Positions 1 through 10,431 are shown, numbered from the stretch's first letter. The stretch is DNA of 64,000 nt from Phytophthora quininea (GCA_011947345.1 JAAVTG010000327.1:1-64000); one strand, 5' to 3'. Numbers and translations: made by a program. Notes: a model not told the origin generated them from the letters alone.

Positions 1-288
1 AAACCCTAAACCCTAAACCCTAAACCCTAAACCCTAAACCCTAAACCCTAAACCCTAAACCCTAAACCCTAAACCCTAAACCCTAAACCCTAAACCCTAA
101 ACCCTAAACCCTAAACCCTAAACCCTAAACCCTAAACCCTAAACCCTAAACCCTAAACCCTAAACCCTAAACCCTAAACCCTAAACCCTAAACCCTAAAC
201 CCTAAACCCTAAACCCTAAACCCTAAACCCTAAACCCTAAACCCTAAACCCTAAACCCTAAATCCTAAACCCTAAACCCTAAACCCTA
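1..288. repeat. Telomeric repeat array (CCCTAAA)n
   Basis: About 41 head-to-tail copies of the 7-mer CCCTAAA start at base 1. The C-rich strand reads 5'->3' inward, as expected at a left chromosome end, so the G-strand repeat is TTTAGGG, the form used by oomycetes and many plants. The array is perfect up to a CTAAATC variant near 260. It then degrades through CCCTACA and CCCTATA units around 281-304 into subtelomeric DNA. This marks the window as a real chromosome terminus and not an internal contig break. Confidence 0.97.
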
Positions 289-1237
289 CACCCTACACCC
301 TATAACACTCAAACCCTATAACACTCACACTCTTCACATACTCACACTCTACACACACTCACACTTTACATACACTTCCATTCATCACAAACATCCATAC
401 TCTACATACACTCATACACACAAACATCCATAATTTTTCTTCAATTTTCTATTACTCAAATTTTCTCTATTCCTTCCTCAACTCCATTTTTTCTCTTCTC
501 ACACACTCATACTTTACACTACACCCATTTATTCTCTACGTACTCCTTCTTTAAACCTTCCTATTTCACATACTCATACTTCTCTATACAATATCTATAT
601 ATCTACTCTTACACACCTCATACACTTACAATTATATACACTCTTACACTATTATATACTATCCATACTCTCCACATACTTCTTCTTCTCATTTTTCTAC
701 ATTACTATCTAACTCTCTATCAATTCATTCAAATCACCTTTCCTATCAATCCCAATCCATTTCATTATAATCAACTATTATCATTCTTTTCATTTTCTCT
801 TACTCCCATCCTATTTTTCTGATTTACCTATCCTATTTCATACTATTTACACTTTCATTTTTACTCAAACCATATACTACTAACACTCAAACACTAACAC
901 GTCCATACACAATAACACTCGTTCTCTGCATACATTCCCACTGTACACACTTCTATTCTACACAAACTTACACTCACTCACTTTCATACTATTCCCAACA
1001 ACACTGTCACACACACAACTACCCATAACCGTTTTCCACGGTTCATTCTTTACCATAATTTCTTGAACTATTCGACAGACATTTTTCGTTCCCATACACA
1101 CGCATACTATACAACACGCGTATTCTACATACATTTTCCATCCACAGTACACTTCCCAACCTCCAATTGCACTCGACATACTCAAATATTTATTCTCTTT
1201 GTGTTCTTAGTCGAGTCCAACCAGCATGTTCACCTTA
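289..1237. repeat. G-depleted subtelomeric block, copy 1
   Basis: The plus strand is almost only A, C and T: I count two G residues between 301 and 900. CACTC, TACAC and CATAC words dominate, as if continuing the C-strand polarity of the telomere. From about 655 onward the sequence matches 2654-3350 closely, with a diverged third copy at 9918-10431 plus 12044-12226. The block ends with a TTCTTAGTYGAGTCC motif and CAGCATGTTCACC before the satellite. No credible coding region is present; short open frames here are compositional. Confidence 0.85.
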
Positions 1238-1618
1238 CGTCGCAGTCTCCCTAGTTTTCATCCCAAACGGGATAAGCAGCCGTAATTACCCTTACTGATC
1301 GTTGACTGCTTGACAGGCCTGTCTCTATCACTTCGCAGTGTCACCATCGTGTTCCTCATTTACAAAAACGTGATTCTCCAAGTTTTTAGTCGAAGCAGGT
1401 GTGTGCCACCGTAGATAACTTCGCTACTCGCCGATTGGCTGATGGGCCTGTCTATGTCATCTCAGACAATCAGCATCGTGTTCTCCACAAATGAAAACGT
1501 AGTCTCCCAAGTTTTCAGCCCAACCTGGTGCGTGTAGACGTTGTTATCGCTTCTGATCTCTGATTGGATGATGGGCCTGTCTCTGTCACATGGGACTATC
1601 ACCATCCTTTTCCCCGTA
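1238..1618. repeat. 129-bp subtelomeric satellite, array 1 left part
   Basis: Monomers start near 1238, 1364 and 1493, a period of 126-129 bp. Each carries GAAAACGTAGTCTCCCAAG, then GCTGATTGGCTGATGGGCC, then CTATCACCATC and a CCCC(G/A)TATAT tail. The array continues at 2178 after an inserted 559-bp element; removing that element keeps the 129-bp phase. No coding potential is evident. Confidence 0.85.
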
Positions 1619-2177
1619 CCGACCCACCTTGCTTATAGCCGACACCTGCTTGTAACGGACAGGTCACATGTAGCCAATCAGAGATCTTCGATAGTAGGGT
1701 AAGGGTGACTCCTCTTGTAACGGACAGTCAGCAATCTCAGCCATTCATTGTTATTTCCTGAAGCCAGCTAGAGCCATTTCAGCTTCGCGCCGGCCAAGCG
1801 CAATGGCCAAGCGCAACTCCTACACCGCTGCTGAGAAGCTGGAAATCGTCCAGCACTTGCAGCGTGAAATTCCGCCTGAGGCCTCCATCTCGCTCTGATA
1901 TTGCGAGATGGATCTGGCGCTCGTGGAACCTTTTAAGCTCAGCTATTATAGCGTCCGGCTACAAAAAGGCAGAAATCTACGTCTCGGATATAGATAGAGA
2001 GGCAAGTGAGGTGGTGGAGCGCCTGCAGGAACTGGGTGTCGCCGACGACAATGAGCTGGACTCGGATGACGATTTTGAATAAACTTGCTTCCTTTGCTGT
2101 TGACTGTGTCTTTTTGTGTTCGAGTGCAAAAACTCACTTCAAGATTATACTTGTCGGCTATAAGCAAGGTGGGTCGG
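1619..2177 (+). mobile_element. Non-autonomous pogo/CENP-B-like DNA transposon (MITE-like)
   Basis: The 559-bp element has 26-bp perfect terminal inverted repeats at 1619-1644 (starting CCGACCCACC) and 2152-2177 (ending GGTGGGTCGG), flanked by a TA duplication at 1617-1618 and 2178-2179. Inside, an ATG at 1803 opens 31 codons beginning MAKRNSYTAAEKLEI, the usual N-terminal helix-turn-helix start of pogo/CENP-B-like transposases. A frame ending at 2082 closes with an acidic tail (DDNELDSDDDFE), typical of the C-terminus of such proteins. The catalytic middle is gone, so this is an internal-deletion derivative that needs a partner transposase. It sits inside a satellite monomer. Confidence 0.85.
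1803..2082 (+). pseudogene. Remnant pogo-like transposase ends
   Basis: The N-terminal fragment runs 1803-1898, where TGA closes the frame after about 31 residues. The C-terminal fragment is open to the TAA at 2080-2082 in another frame and is acidic. The DDE domain is absent. Family assignment rests on the SYTAAEKLEIVQ-type N-terminus, the TA target duplication and the short inverted repeats. It cannot encode an active enzyme. Confidence 0.6.
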
Positions 2178-2440
2178 TATACGAAAACGTAGTCTCGCAA
2201 GTTTTCAGCCTAAACGGGTGTGTACAACCGTGGTTATCCTTCCTGATCGCTGATTGGCTGATGGGCCTGTCTCTATCACTTCAGACTATCACCATCATGT
2301 TTCTCGTATATGAAAACATGCTTTCCCAAGTTTTCAGCTCAACCGGTGGAGCACAGCCGTTGTTTTCGTTGCTGATCGCTGATTGGCGGATGCGCCTGTT
2401 TCTGTTCGCTCAGAGTATCACCATCATGTTCGCCTTACTG
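2178..2440. repeat. 129-bp satellite, array 1 right part
   Basis: Continuation of the interrupted array. GAAAAC anchors at 2183 and 2312, with the next expected at 2440, keep the 129-bp period once the 561 bp of element plus TA duplication are removed. The last monomer grades into GAAAAACCCAGTTACACTTAG, similar to the end of array 2 near 3985-4015. Confidence 0.8.
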
Positions 2441-2653
2441 AAAAACCCAGTTACACTTAGTTTCATTATGCTGTGATCAGTATTACCGTCGGTATAGTCT
2501 GATAACCTAAAATAGTGTATCGAGTAGCACTAATTTGGGCGCTAAAAAGCAGCGCGCTACAGGAATAAAAAGCAGCAAAATCCCAAAATAGAGCCCATAA
2601 CGCGACGTCATTTTAGTGCGATACATATGTAGCGCCGACCACATATATATAGT
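2441..2653. other. Non-coding spacer between subtelomeric repeats
   Basis: No coding region seen. It holds the satellite tail and a stretch with GTCGG near 2490 and CCGAC near 2637, plus GGCGCT/AGCGC words that could be the ends of a small degraded inverted-repeat element. The pairing is too weak for me to call one. Confidence 0.35.
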
Positions 2654-3350
2654 ACTATCCATACTATCCACATACTTCTTCTTCTCATTTTTCTACATTA
2701 CTATCTAACTCTCTATCAATTCATTCAAATCACATTTCCTATCAAAACCCAATCCATTTCATTATAATCAACTATTATCATTCTTTTATTTCACTCCTCC
2801 ACTCTATCTTTCTGATTTACCTATCACCAAATCATACTATTTACACTTTCATTTTTACTCAAACGATATACTACTAACACTCAAACACTAACACATCCAT
2901 ACACAATAACACTCATTCTCTGCATACATTCCCACTGTACACACTCATATTCTACACCTACTCATACTCTACACAAACTTACTCTCACTCACCTTCATAC
3001 TATTCCCAACAACACTCTCGCACTCATAATCATTCACAACCTTTTTCCGCTTCTTCCTCTTTACCATGTTTTCTTGAACTATTCTACATACATTGTTTTC
3101 GTTCTCGTACGCACACATCTTATACATCATGCCTATTCTGCACATATTCTCCCTCTACAACACACTTCTCATCACCCAATTGTAAACTGCATACACTCGT
3201 ACTATACAAACATGAAAACCAACACGCGCACATTCAGTTGCTACGCATATTCCGACCTTACACACCATTTGTCTCATAATCACACACTCAAATACTTATG
3301 CTCTCGATGTTCTTAGTTGAGTCCCGCCAGCATGTTCACCTTGCGTCGAA
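2654..3350. repeat. G-depleted subtelomeric block, copy 2
   Basis: Near-identical to 655-1237 over long runs (shared words include TCTTCTCATTTTTCTACATT and CACTTTCATTTTTACTCAAA). It contains a stretch, around 3130-3340, that is also found at 12044-12226. The same strand is G-poor as in copy 1. Together with the following satellite it forms a second block-plus-satellite unit, so the outermost ~4 kb look like a tandem or inter-chromosomal duplication. Confidence 0.85.
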
Positions 3351-3379
3351 ACATATATATTCACTGTTCCGATTCAGTC

Positions 3380-3995
3380 GGGCGTACGATGCCTGCAATG
3401 GCTTTTGTGAACGCTCATTGGCTGATGGGTCTGTTTCTGTTACTTCAAACTATCACCATATTCTTCCCCACATACGAAAACGTAGTCTCCTAAGTTATCA
3501 TCCCAAACGGGAGTAAGCAGCCGTAATTAACCTTACTGATCGTCGACTGGTTGACAAACCTATCTCTATCACTTTGCAATGTCGCCATCGTGTTCCTCAT
3601 ATACAAAAACGTAATTTTCCGAGTTTTTAGTCGAAACAAGTGTGTGCGGCCATAGATAAATGTGCCACTTGGTGATTGCTGGGTACACCTGTCTATGTCA
3701 CTACAGACTATCACCATCTTCTTCCCTATATATGAAAATGTAGCCTCCTAAGTTTTCAGCCCAAACGGGTGTATACAGCCGTAGTTATCGATCCTGATCG
3801 CTGGTTGGCTGATGAGCCTGTCTCTGTCACATCGCACTATCACCATCTTCTTCCCCGTATATGAAAACGCAGTCTCCCAAGTTTTCAGCCCAACCGTGCG
3901 TGTAGACGTTGTTATCGTTTCTGATCGCTGATTAGCTGATGGGCCTGTCTCTGTAACTCAGGAGTGCCACCATCGTGTTCACAGACATTCAAAAC
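3380..3995. repeat. 129-bp satellite, array 2
   Basis: A partial monomer at ~3380-3475 is followed by units anchored at 3476, 3604, 3734 and 3863, a period of 129-130 bp. The first two full units resemble the first two of array 1 more than they resemble their neighbours. This supports duplication of a whole higher-order segment over local amplification. Confidence 0.85.
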
Positions 3996-4162
3996 CTACG
4001 TGTACTTAGTTTCACTATGTGTGGGCTAGTTTGTTTTTTTCGGCTCGCCCCTGATACATGTGGTGTTAATACGTATGAAGAGCACATATAGATTTCGACC
4101 AATAATAACCCGAGACCGAAGTATTTTCGGCCTCTCATATTGGGGTGCCTCCACCGATTCCA
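3996..4162. other. Spacer and degraded 5' flank of Gypsy-A
   Basis: No gene. The end of the satellite is followed by CCTCCACCGATT repeats around 4148-4180. A TGTGGTG at 4049 could be an LTR start, but no matching 3' copy was found, so the boundary of Gypsy-A is uncertain. Confidence 0.3.
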
Positions 4163-4905
4163 GTTGTCGCCTCCACCGATTTCAGGTCAAAATTGGCTCT
4201 AAAGTGTGGGGTTTGCCTCCACACCTCCACCCGATTCCACACAATTGGCGTATTCTATATACAGGAGAAATTCGTCACGTACCAAGTCACGACGGTGGAG
4301 AAAACTTCAACCACAGATCGTGAATTTGTGAAAGTAACCATCCCGAAGTTCAGTGGAGGCACGGCGAGGGACTGGCTGAAATGGACGCAGAAATTTGACC
4401 GCTTGTGTAGTCTAAGGAGCTGGAAGTCTGAACCAGCACACTTCCACCTCAAGCTGATTCTGGAAGCGGAAGCGCTGGAGGCTTGGGAACGTCTTAGTGA
4501 CAAAAAGGACATGAAAGACGTGGACGTTTTCACCCAGGTGTATGCTGAATGGGCCAGGGTGTATGTTCCGGACAACTACTCGGAGCAACTGGAAGAAGAG
4601 TTGTTTCTCTTTGCAAAGCGGCGCAGCGAGATAGTAGCACAGTGTTACCAGAGAATGCTGGAGCTCATTCGCATGCTGAAGATGCTTCCTGGGCAAGCAG
4701 TGATGCTGAGCGAATAATCTTGGATCCGGTACTTCTGGAGAGCAATGCCGAACTACTGGAAGAAGGCGAACGAAGCAAGTGGAGTTACGTTCAGTACCCC
4801 ACAGCGAGCTGTCCAATACTTCGAGAGGCTCGAGCAGTCCGAGAAACGACAAAGCAGGGAGCTGGGCCAGAAGCAGAAGACTGGGAAACAGAATAACCGT
4901 GGTGG
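4163..4905 (+). pseudogene. Gypsy-A gag relic
   Basis: Open to a TAA at 4715-4717, then continued in another frame to about 4905. The visible part has the order of a retrotransposon gag: KVTIPKFSGGTARDWLKW, then a helical capsid-like stretch, then a Lys/Gln-rich tail. The cysteine knuckle and the whole protease are missing, and the tail runs almost directly into pre-RT sequence near 4965. This indicates an internal deletion of gag-3'/protease. Capsid function is inferred from the family. Confidence 0.65.
4226..4264 (+). repeat. ~40-bp direct repeat flanking Gypsy-A, left copy
   Basis: CTCCACCCGATTCCA followed by CAATTGGCGTATTCTATATACAGG-type sequence is repeated at 8330-8372. It is the only long match I see between the two sides of Gypsy-A. 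It may be the surviving 3' end of an LTR (it ends in TATACA), or an unrelated duplicated segment. Confidence 0.5.
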
Positions 4906-4962
4906 AAACCAACCAGCACAATAAGCAGAACAACGGCAACAACGGGCAGAAGCCGTCCCAGC

Positions 4963-5850
4963 ATGCTGTCTCAGTTCCCGGATATCTGGCGTGATGCCGT
5001 CAACTCGGACCCGCCAGCCCGTGTGAAGCCTCTCCAAGTGACGCTGAAAATCGGCGCGGTCCCACATCGTACGTCGCCGAGGAAATACGCGTCGCTGCAA
5101 GCACAGTTTATTCGCGAGTATGTTAAATCACTCGTGGATAACAACCTGGTGGAGAAAAACAACGCCTCGCGATGGGCCTGCGCGGTTGTGCCGGTGCGCA
5201 AGCCAGGCTCACGAGATAAGTTCCGCCTCACGATAGATTACCACCCAGTCAACCGCGTCACCATCCCAATTGCTGGGGCCATGCCATCGGCAGCGACAAT
5301 CGCCGAGGCCTTGGAGGGCAAGGAGGTGTTCGGGAACATGGATTTCACGCACGGATTTTGGCAACTCCCCTCGCTGAGGAAAGTCGTGAGGTTTTCTCTT
5401 TCATCACTGAAGATGGAGTATTCACCCCCAATCGTGTTCCTCAAGGGGCATGGACTCTGCCCTCCACTTTCAAGGCGAGATGCAACGAGTCCTAGCGCCG
5501 CTCATCCCTCATTCTGCACTCGTGTGGGTCGATGATGTCATCCTGTACGCGCATACGGTGCAGGAATTTGTCGGTGTGCTCAAAGAATGTTTTTGCTGGT
5601 GGCAGCCGCCAATCTGAAGCTGAACATGAGCAAATGCTCGCTTTTCTCTCTGGAGGTGCTCTGGTGTGGACGTCTCATTAGTGGTTCAGGTATTCGACAC
5701 GACCCCAACCGCGAGCAAGCGTTGTCCACGCTCCCCTGCCGGCTACGGTGGCCGACTTGCAGTACTTCGTGTGCGCTACTACGTGGTTATAAGACTCGCT
5801 GCCTGACTATTCTCGCACGATCGCACCCCTCCAAGAAAAACTTGTAGCCG
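4963..5850 (+). pseudogene. Gypsy-A reverse transcriptase relic
   Basis: Finger/palm motifs appear in order: FRLTIDYHPVNRVTIP (~5220-5275), the NMDFTHGFWQLP box (~5335-5370), a VPQG-type motif and WVDDVILY (~5527-5550, the catalytic DD box, here preceded by V). At least two frameshifts lie between 5370 and 5530, and another frame carries 5587-5847. The frame is broken, so no working polymerase is encoded. The family is Ty3/Gypsy by motif order and by the downstream RNase H, integrase and chromodomain. Confidence 0.8.
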
Positions 5851-5891
5851 AGAAGAAACGCGTTGGAGGCCGCAGCCGGAACGCGCTCAAT

Positions 5892-6890
5892 GTGGCCACC
5901 GCGTGGTCTGCGTCTGAGGAAGCTGCGTACCAGTCGATGCTAGCCCTGGTTCGTGACTCCGCGCTGATTGCTACACCGGACCCCGATGCAGAGCTCCTGG
6001 TATTCACCGATGCCAGCCTTACGGGATACTCCATTATCGTGACTCAAGTCTCTGAGTGGAAGGCAAATGTCCCAGTTGCTCAACAGCAGCACCAATTGAT
6101 TATCTGCAAGAGCAGCACCTTCAAGCACAAGGAGTTAAACTGGACCATCGTGGAAAAGGAGGCTTATCCCATTGTCAAAGCCTGCCACGAACTGGAGTAC
6201 TTGCTGCTCCGTCCGAACGGTTTCCGTCTTTATTGCGACCACGCGAACCTAATCTACATATTCGCGCCCCATGACGAGCTCAAGAAACACGTTCGCGACC
6301 GCCTTCAACGCTGGGCGATGCGGCTGTGTGGGCTACATTATGTCATCGAGCGCATATCGGGCGAAAACAATGTCTGGGCAGATATTGTTTCTCGCTGGCA
6401 CGCTCGTGAAGTGGTCAAACTCACTGCGGTGCAAACCCGCAGCCGCCGCACGCCGCCAATGACGGAGATCTCGCAGTTGAGACCACTAGCGGACGCTGGG
6501 TTTCAGTTTCCTACTCTTGATGACATCCGACACGCTCAACAGGATGCTGACCGCGAGCAGACTAAGCTACGAGTTGCTTTCGAGGAGGTGGATGGAGTGG
6601 TCAAGGTCGACGGGTGCCCGTGGATTCCTAACGGGGTGAAGGAGCTCCTCGCACGATTATTCGTGGTCGCGCATGCTGGATTTCATGGCCACCAAGGCCA
6701 AGAACCAATGCAGACCATCCTGCAAGAACGCTTTTGGATCGCCCGAGTCGCAGAGAAAACTGAAAAGTTTGTCCGCGAATGCTTGCTCTGCAAGTATATC
6801 AAGGGACCTCGGATCATTCCTCACCCGTATGGGCCGACACTGACGGTGAGCAAGCGGAATGAAGCTCTTCACTCCGACTTTTGTACCTGG
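5892..6890 (+). pseudogene. Gypsy-A RNase H and integrase zinc-finger relic
   Basis: A long uninterrupted stretch. The RNase H part begins with LLVFTDASLTGYSI (catalytic D) and includes KELNWTIVEKEAYPI (E) and RLYCDHANL (D), followed by the RWAMRL connection. Residues near 6650-6800 give a typical integrase HHCC finger (AHAGFHGHQG ... CLLCKYIKG). The frame shifts at about 6890, at the start of the integrase core. Confidence 0.8.
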
Positions 6891-7666
6891 GAAGCGGCTA
6901 CGGGGACACGTCTTATCTTCTGGTCATGAAGGACCAGCTGACGCACTTCTGTGAGTTGTTCCCGTGTGCCACACCCACCGCGTTCGTGGCTGCTGAAGCG
7001 CTGGCATTTTGGTGCGCGCGCTACGGAGTAGCAGATATGCTGATATCCGACCAAGGAAGTCATTTTCGCAACGAGACGGTCAAGCATCTGTGCGAGAGAA
7101 TGAAGATTCAACAAGAATTTTCCCCGGTGTATTCGCCGTGGCTGAATGGCACCGTCGAGCGACTCAACGAAGACGTCCTTCAGGTGGAGAGGGCGCTTCT
7201 CCTGGAGTACAACCTAGACGTGCATGAATGGCCCTATCTACTCCCACTTCTACAGGCGAATTTGAATCACACACCCGTTCGAACGCTCGGACAGCACTCG
7301 CCCGTTGAGCTGTTCATGGGACTCCTAGCTATGTCACCACTAGATGCGGTCATCGGACGCCGTGATGATGCTGATCATTTTGTGGTCGTCGACCTGGATA
7401 ATGTGGGTGAACAACTGGAGCTCCTGCGTCGGTCTCTCCAAGAGATGCACAAGGAAGTGGTCGAGGCCAAGGAACGTCGCCGACTGCAGGACTTGGCCGC
7501 TCACAAGGGCACTCCAGCGAACTTCGATGTAGGTGACTTTGTCTTGTGGTCGCGTGTTGACCAAAGACTCCCCACCAACAAGCTGCTGGGCCAGTGGGTC
7601 GGCCCCTTCAACGTGGTTGAAGCAAAACCACACTCCTTCCTGATCAAGCACCTCATTACTGGATGA
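6881..7666 (+). pseudogene. Gypsy-A integrase core relic
   Basis: The DDE core is visible: the first D lies just upstream (HSDF, in the previous frame), the second in ISDQGSHF (~7045), and the E in NGTVERLNEDV (~7145). A GPF-type C-terminal region (GQWVGPFNVVE) follows. An in-frame TGA at 7664-7666 separates it from the chromodomain, since the same frame continues EYDVHTSRLRFY. Confidence 0.8.
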
Positions 7667-7966
7667 GAGTATGACGTGCATACTTCGAGACTGCGGTTCT
7701 ACTGCGACAAGAATCTCAATCAATCGGCTGAACTGCTGGAGCTTGTCTCCGGCCAGGGCATCATGCTAGGAGCTGAAGCGATTCGCGATCATCGCTACAA
7801 CCAAGCTCTACGCCGTTGGGAACTGCTGGTTTCCTGGGTTGGCCTCCAAGCGATCAAAGATTCGTGGGAATCGTTCACTACACTGCTGCAAGACGTTCCG
7901 ACAAAAGTCAACGAATACGTCGCCATCACGGACCCCGATGATGAGCTCCGTGACCAAGTCGACTAG
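7667..7966 (+). pseudogene. Gypsy-A C-terminal chromodomain
   Basis: In frame with the integrase after one stop codon. It contains a chromodomain-like sequence (LLVSWVGLQAIKDSWES, ~7820-7870) with the paired tryptophans and SWE typical of chromovirus integrase tails, which guide integration to marked chromatin. About 400 bp of non-coding 3' sequence follow, up to the second copy of the flanking direct repeat. Confidence 0.7.
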
Positions 7967-8370
7967 CTCAACTTGGCTGTCGCGTCCAAGCTTTGGGAGG
8001 CTACGTCGACAAGCGTACGGCACTGTTTCAAGCTTTGGTCGCGTCAGCACACGGTGAGTCCAAGCCCTCAGCCAATGCAGGCACTGGGGATGGCGAGGCA
8101 CGCGCCTCCATCCCTACCAGCGAAGGAGAGGTTTACGTCGTAGCACTGGATTGGATCAGGGGCACACTGCACGGGCTCCTAATGGGCGTTGGCACACGCC
8201 CACGACTGCATGACTGCTGAGTCTGGATGAAGACACAAGAGAGGTTAGCTCGGCTCAGTTTGCCTGTTTGCATTTCTTTCATTAATAAACGTTCCTCTTT
8301 GGAATCAAGCCCCGGGTAAACGCGACAATCTCCACCCGATTCCAACGCAATTGGCGTATTCTATATACAG
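7967..8370 (+). other. Gypsy-A 3' non-coding region
   Basis: No protein recognised. Presumably LTR/U3-like sequence; TTTCATTAATAAACG at 8275-8290 resembles a polyadenylation context (AATAAA). The end (8330-8370) repeats 4226-4262. An intact LTR pair could not be reconstructed. Confidence 0.35.
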
Positions 8371-9915
8371 GCCACCCACGTTTCGGTCGATATCTCGGTC
8401 AATAATTAGTGTTAGACTGTGAGCTTTTGATATGTCATTTGTACTGTGTAACGTCAAAGCCTACTTGTGCTAACACTCGCGTTATTGCGGTTTGTAGCAT
8501 ACCTCTCATACAACTATCGCTTTTGCACTACGGCCCAAACTTCCGGCCACCAATAACCCAGGCAAAACACTATATAAAAGAAATGGGTACAGGAAAAGTA
8601 GAGCAGTCTTTCTTGTCCAGCCGTTCTGGTGCTGCTTGGCGCGATGCTTTCGTAGTTGAGCGCCGCAGTTTCCCATTTGCAATTGCATGGCACCGTGGCC
8701 AAGTGACGAGGAGCGGGGCGAGTACAAGGCAAGGCTCTCTGTGCGAGCAATTTCAAGGAAGGTCAAGCGCTCAAGAGACGTTGTCGAGCGAGCGCTGTTG
8801 CCTCGTCCAGATACCAAGCCACGCCCAGGCCGCAAGCCCATCGTCTCCGAGCGGCTGGCGCGCCGCCTGCTCCGGAAAGCCTCCTCCGGAGACTTCTCGG
8901 CCGCGCAGCTCAAGACCGACTGCAACGCCACCTGTTCGGTGCGCACAATTAGGCGCCTTCTCGCTGGCGTCGATTGGCTCGTCTACTCCAAGATGGAGAA
9001 CACGCTCGCCTTGACGACTGCGCACAAGGCGGCTCGTCTAGCGTGGGCCAAGGACATGGTTCTGAAGTCCACAGAGGAGTGGGATTGCGTTGTATTTTCT
9101 GACGAAAAGAAATTTAATCTGGATGGACCAGACGGGCTGCAAAGGTATTGGCATGACGTTCGTCGGCCTTTGCGTTCAACCGTGCGTCGTCAAAATGGTG
9201 GAGGATCCGTGATGGTGTGGGGCGGCTTCAGCGCGAAGGGCAAGACGGAGCTCGCGGTGCTTGTGGGGCGGCAAGCCTCAGCACATTATATCCAAACTGT
9301 GTCTGACTACTTGGTGCCCTACGCTCATCTGCACTACGGGGTTGATTTTGTGTACTAGCAGGACAACGCTTCGATACACACGTCTTGAGAGACGATGGAG
9401 TTTTTTACGAGTAGAGCATCATCCTGATGACTTGGCCTGCTCGCTCGCCAGATCTCAACCCCATCGAAAATCTATGGGCAATTCTAGCGCGCAAGGTATA
9501 CCCAAACGGCAGGCAGTACACTAATGTGGCTGAACTAACTGATGCTATACTCCAAGCGTGGAAGACTATCGAGCACACGACTCTTACGACGTTAATACGG
9601 TCGATGCCGCGCAGGTGCATCGAAGTGATCGATAGGAAGGGCGATAAAACACACTACTAATGTAAGTAGTCTGTACCCATTTCTTTTTATATAGTATTTT
9701 GTATGGGTTGTTGGTGGCCGGAAGTTTGGGCCGTAGTGCAAAAGCGATAGTTGTATGAGAGGTATGCTACAAACCGCAAAAACGCGAGTGTTAGCACAAG
9801 TAGGCTTTGACGTTACACAGTACAAATAACATATCAAAAGCTCACAGTCTAACACTAATTATTGACAGAGATATCGACCGAAACGTGGGTGGCCGGTTTA
9901 TTTTGACCGGCAGTG
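8371..9915 (+). mobile_element. Tc1-like DNA transposon with ~220-bp inverted repeats
   Basis: The left arm (8371-8592) and right arm (9671-9894) are nearly identical in inverted orientation, with only a handful of differences. The right outer end adds GGTTTATTTTGACCGG and CAGTG, then TA, which is a typical Tc1 terminus. The left outer ~20 bp are missing: the arm starts abruptly at GGCCACCC, fused to the Gypsy-A flank. The right side abuts the subtelomeric block. The inverted repeats are longer than usual for Tc1. Confidence 0.88.
8687..9660 (+). pseudogene. Tc1 DD34E transposase, broken
   Basis: The ATG at 8687 opens a helix-turn-helix region (RAISRKVKRSRDVV; GRKPIVSERLARRL) and the DDE domain. 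D139 is in VVFSDEKKFNLD, the second D in QDNASIHTS (~9362), and the third acidic residue in SPDLNPIENLW (~9445-9475). Premature TAG at 9356-9358 and TGA at 9386-9388 lie where family members usually have Gln and Arg, and a frameshift near 9425 moves the last 77 codons to another frame. Inactive as it stands, but all three catalytic positions remain visible. Confidence 0.88.
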
Positions 9916-9917
9916 TA

Positions 9918-10431
9918 TATACTATCCATACTATCCACGTACTCCCACCTCTCACTCTTCCACATTACTAATCAATTAACTAACTCTAACTCTCTATCAA
10001 ATCATTCCAATTACTTTTCCTATCAATCTCAATCCATCAACTTTCATCAACTTCCATCATTCTTTTCTTTGTCTTTCGCTCCCACACTACCTTTCTCATT
10101 TACCTAACACCATATCATACTTACACTTTCATTTTAACTTAACTCATACAATATTAATTCTCAATCCATTAACATTCATACGCTATAACACTCGTACTCT
10201 ACACACATTCCTACTCTACACACTCCGATTCTACGCATACTCAAACTCTACCCAAACTGGCACTCACTCACATTCACACTATTTCCAACAACACTCTCAC
10301 ACTCATCCATAACCTTTTTCCACTTCTTATTCTTTGCCTCTTTTCTTTAACTATTCGACAGATTTTTTTCGTTCGCATACCCGCATGTATTATACAACAC
10401 GCTAGTTTTACATATATTCTCCATCTACAAC
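9918..10431. repeat. G-depleted subtelomeric block, copy 3 (left part)
   Basis: A diverged copy of the block at 655-1237 and 2654-3350, G-poor on the same strand. It is cut at ACAAC (10427-10431) by a 1.6-kb insertion and resumes at 12044. Its left edge is the Tc1 target TA. Confidence 0.75.

Noticed and set aside
958..1254. Small frames on both strands in the subtelomeric block
   Set aside because: They arise from the low-complexity, stop-poor composition and are not conserved between block copies.
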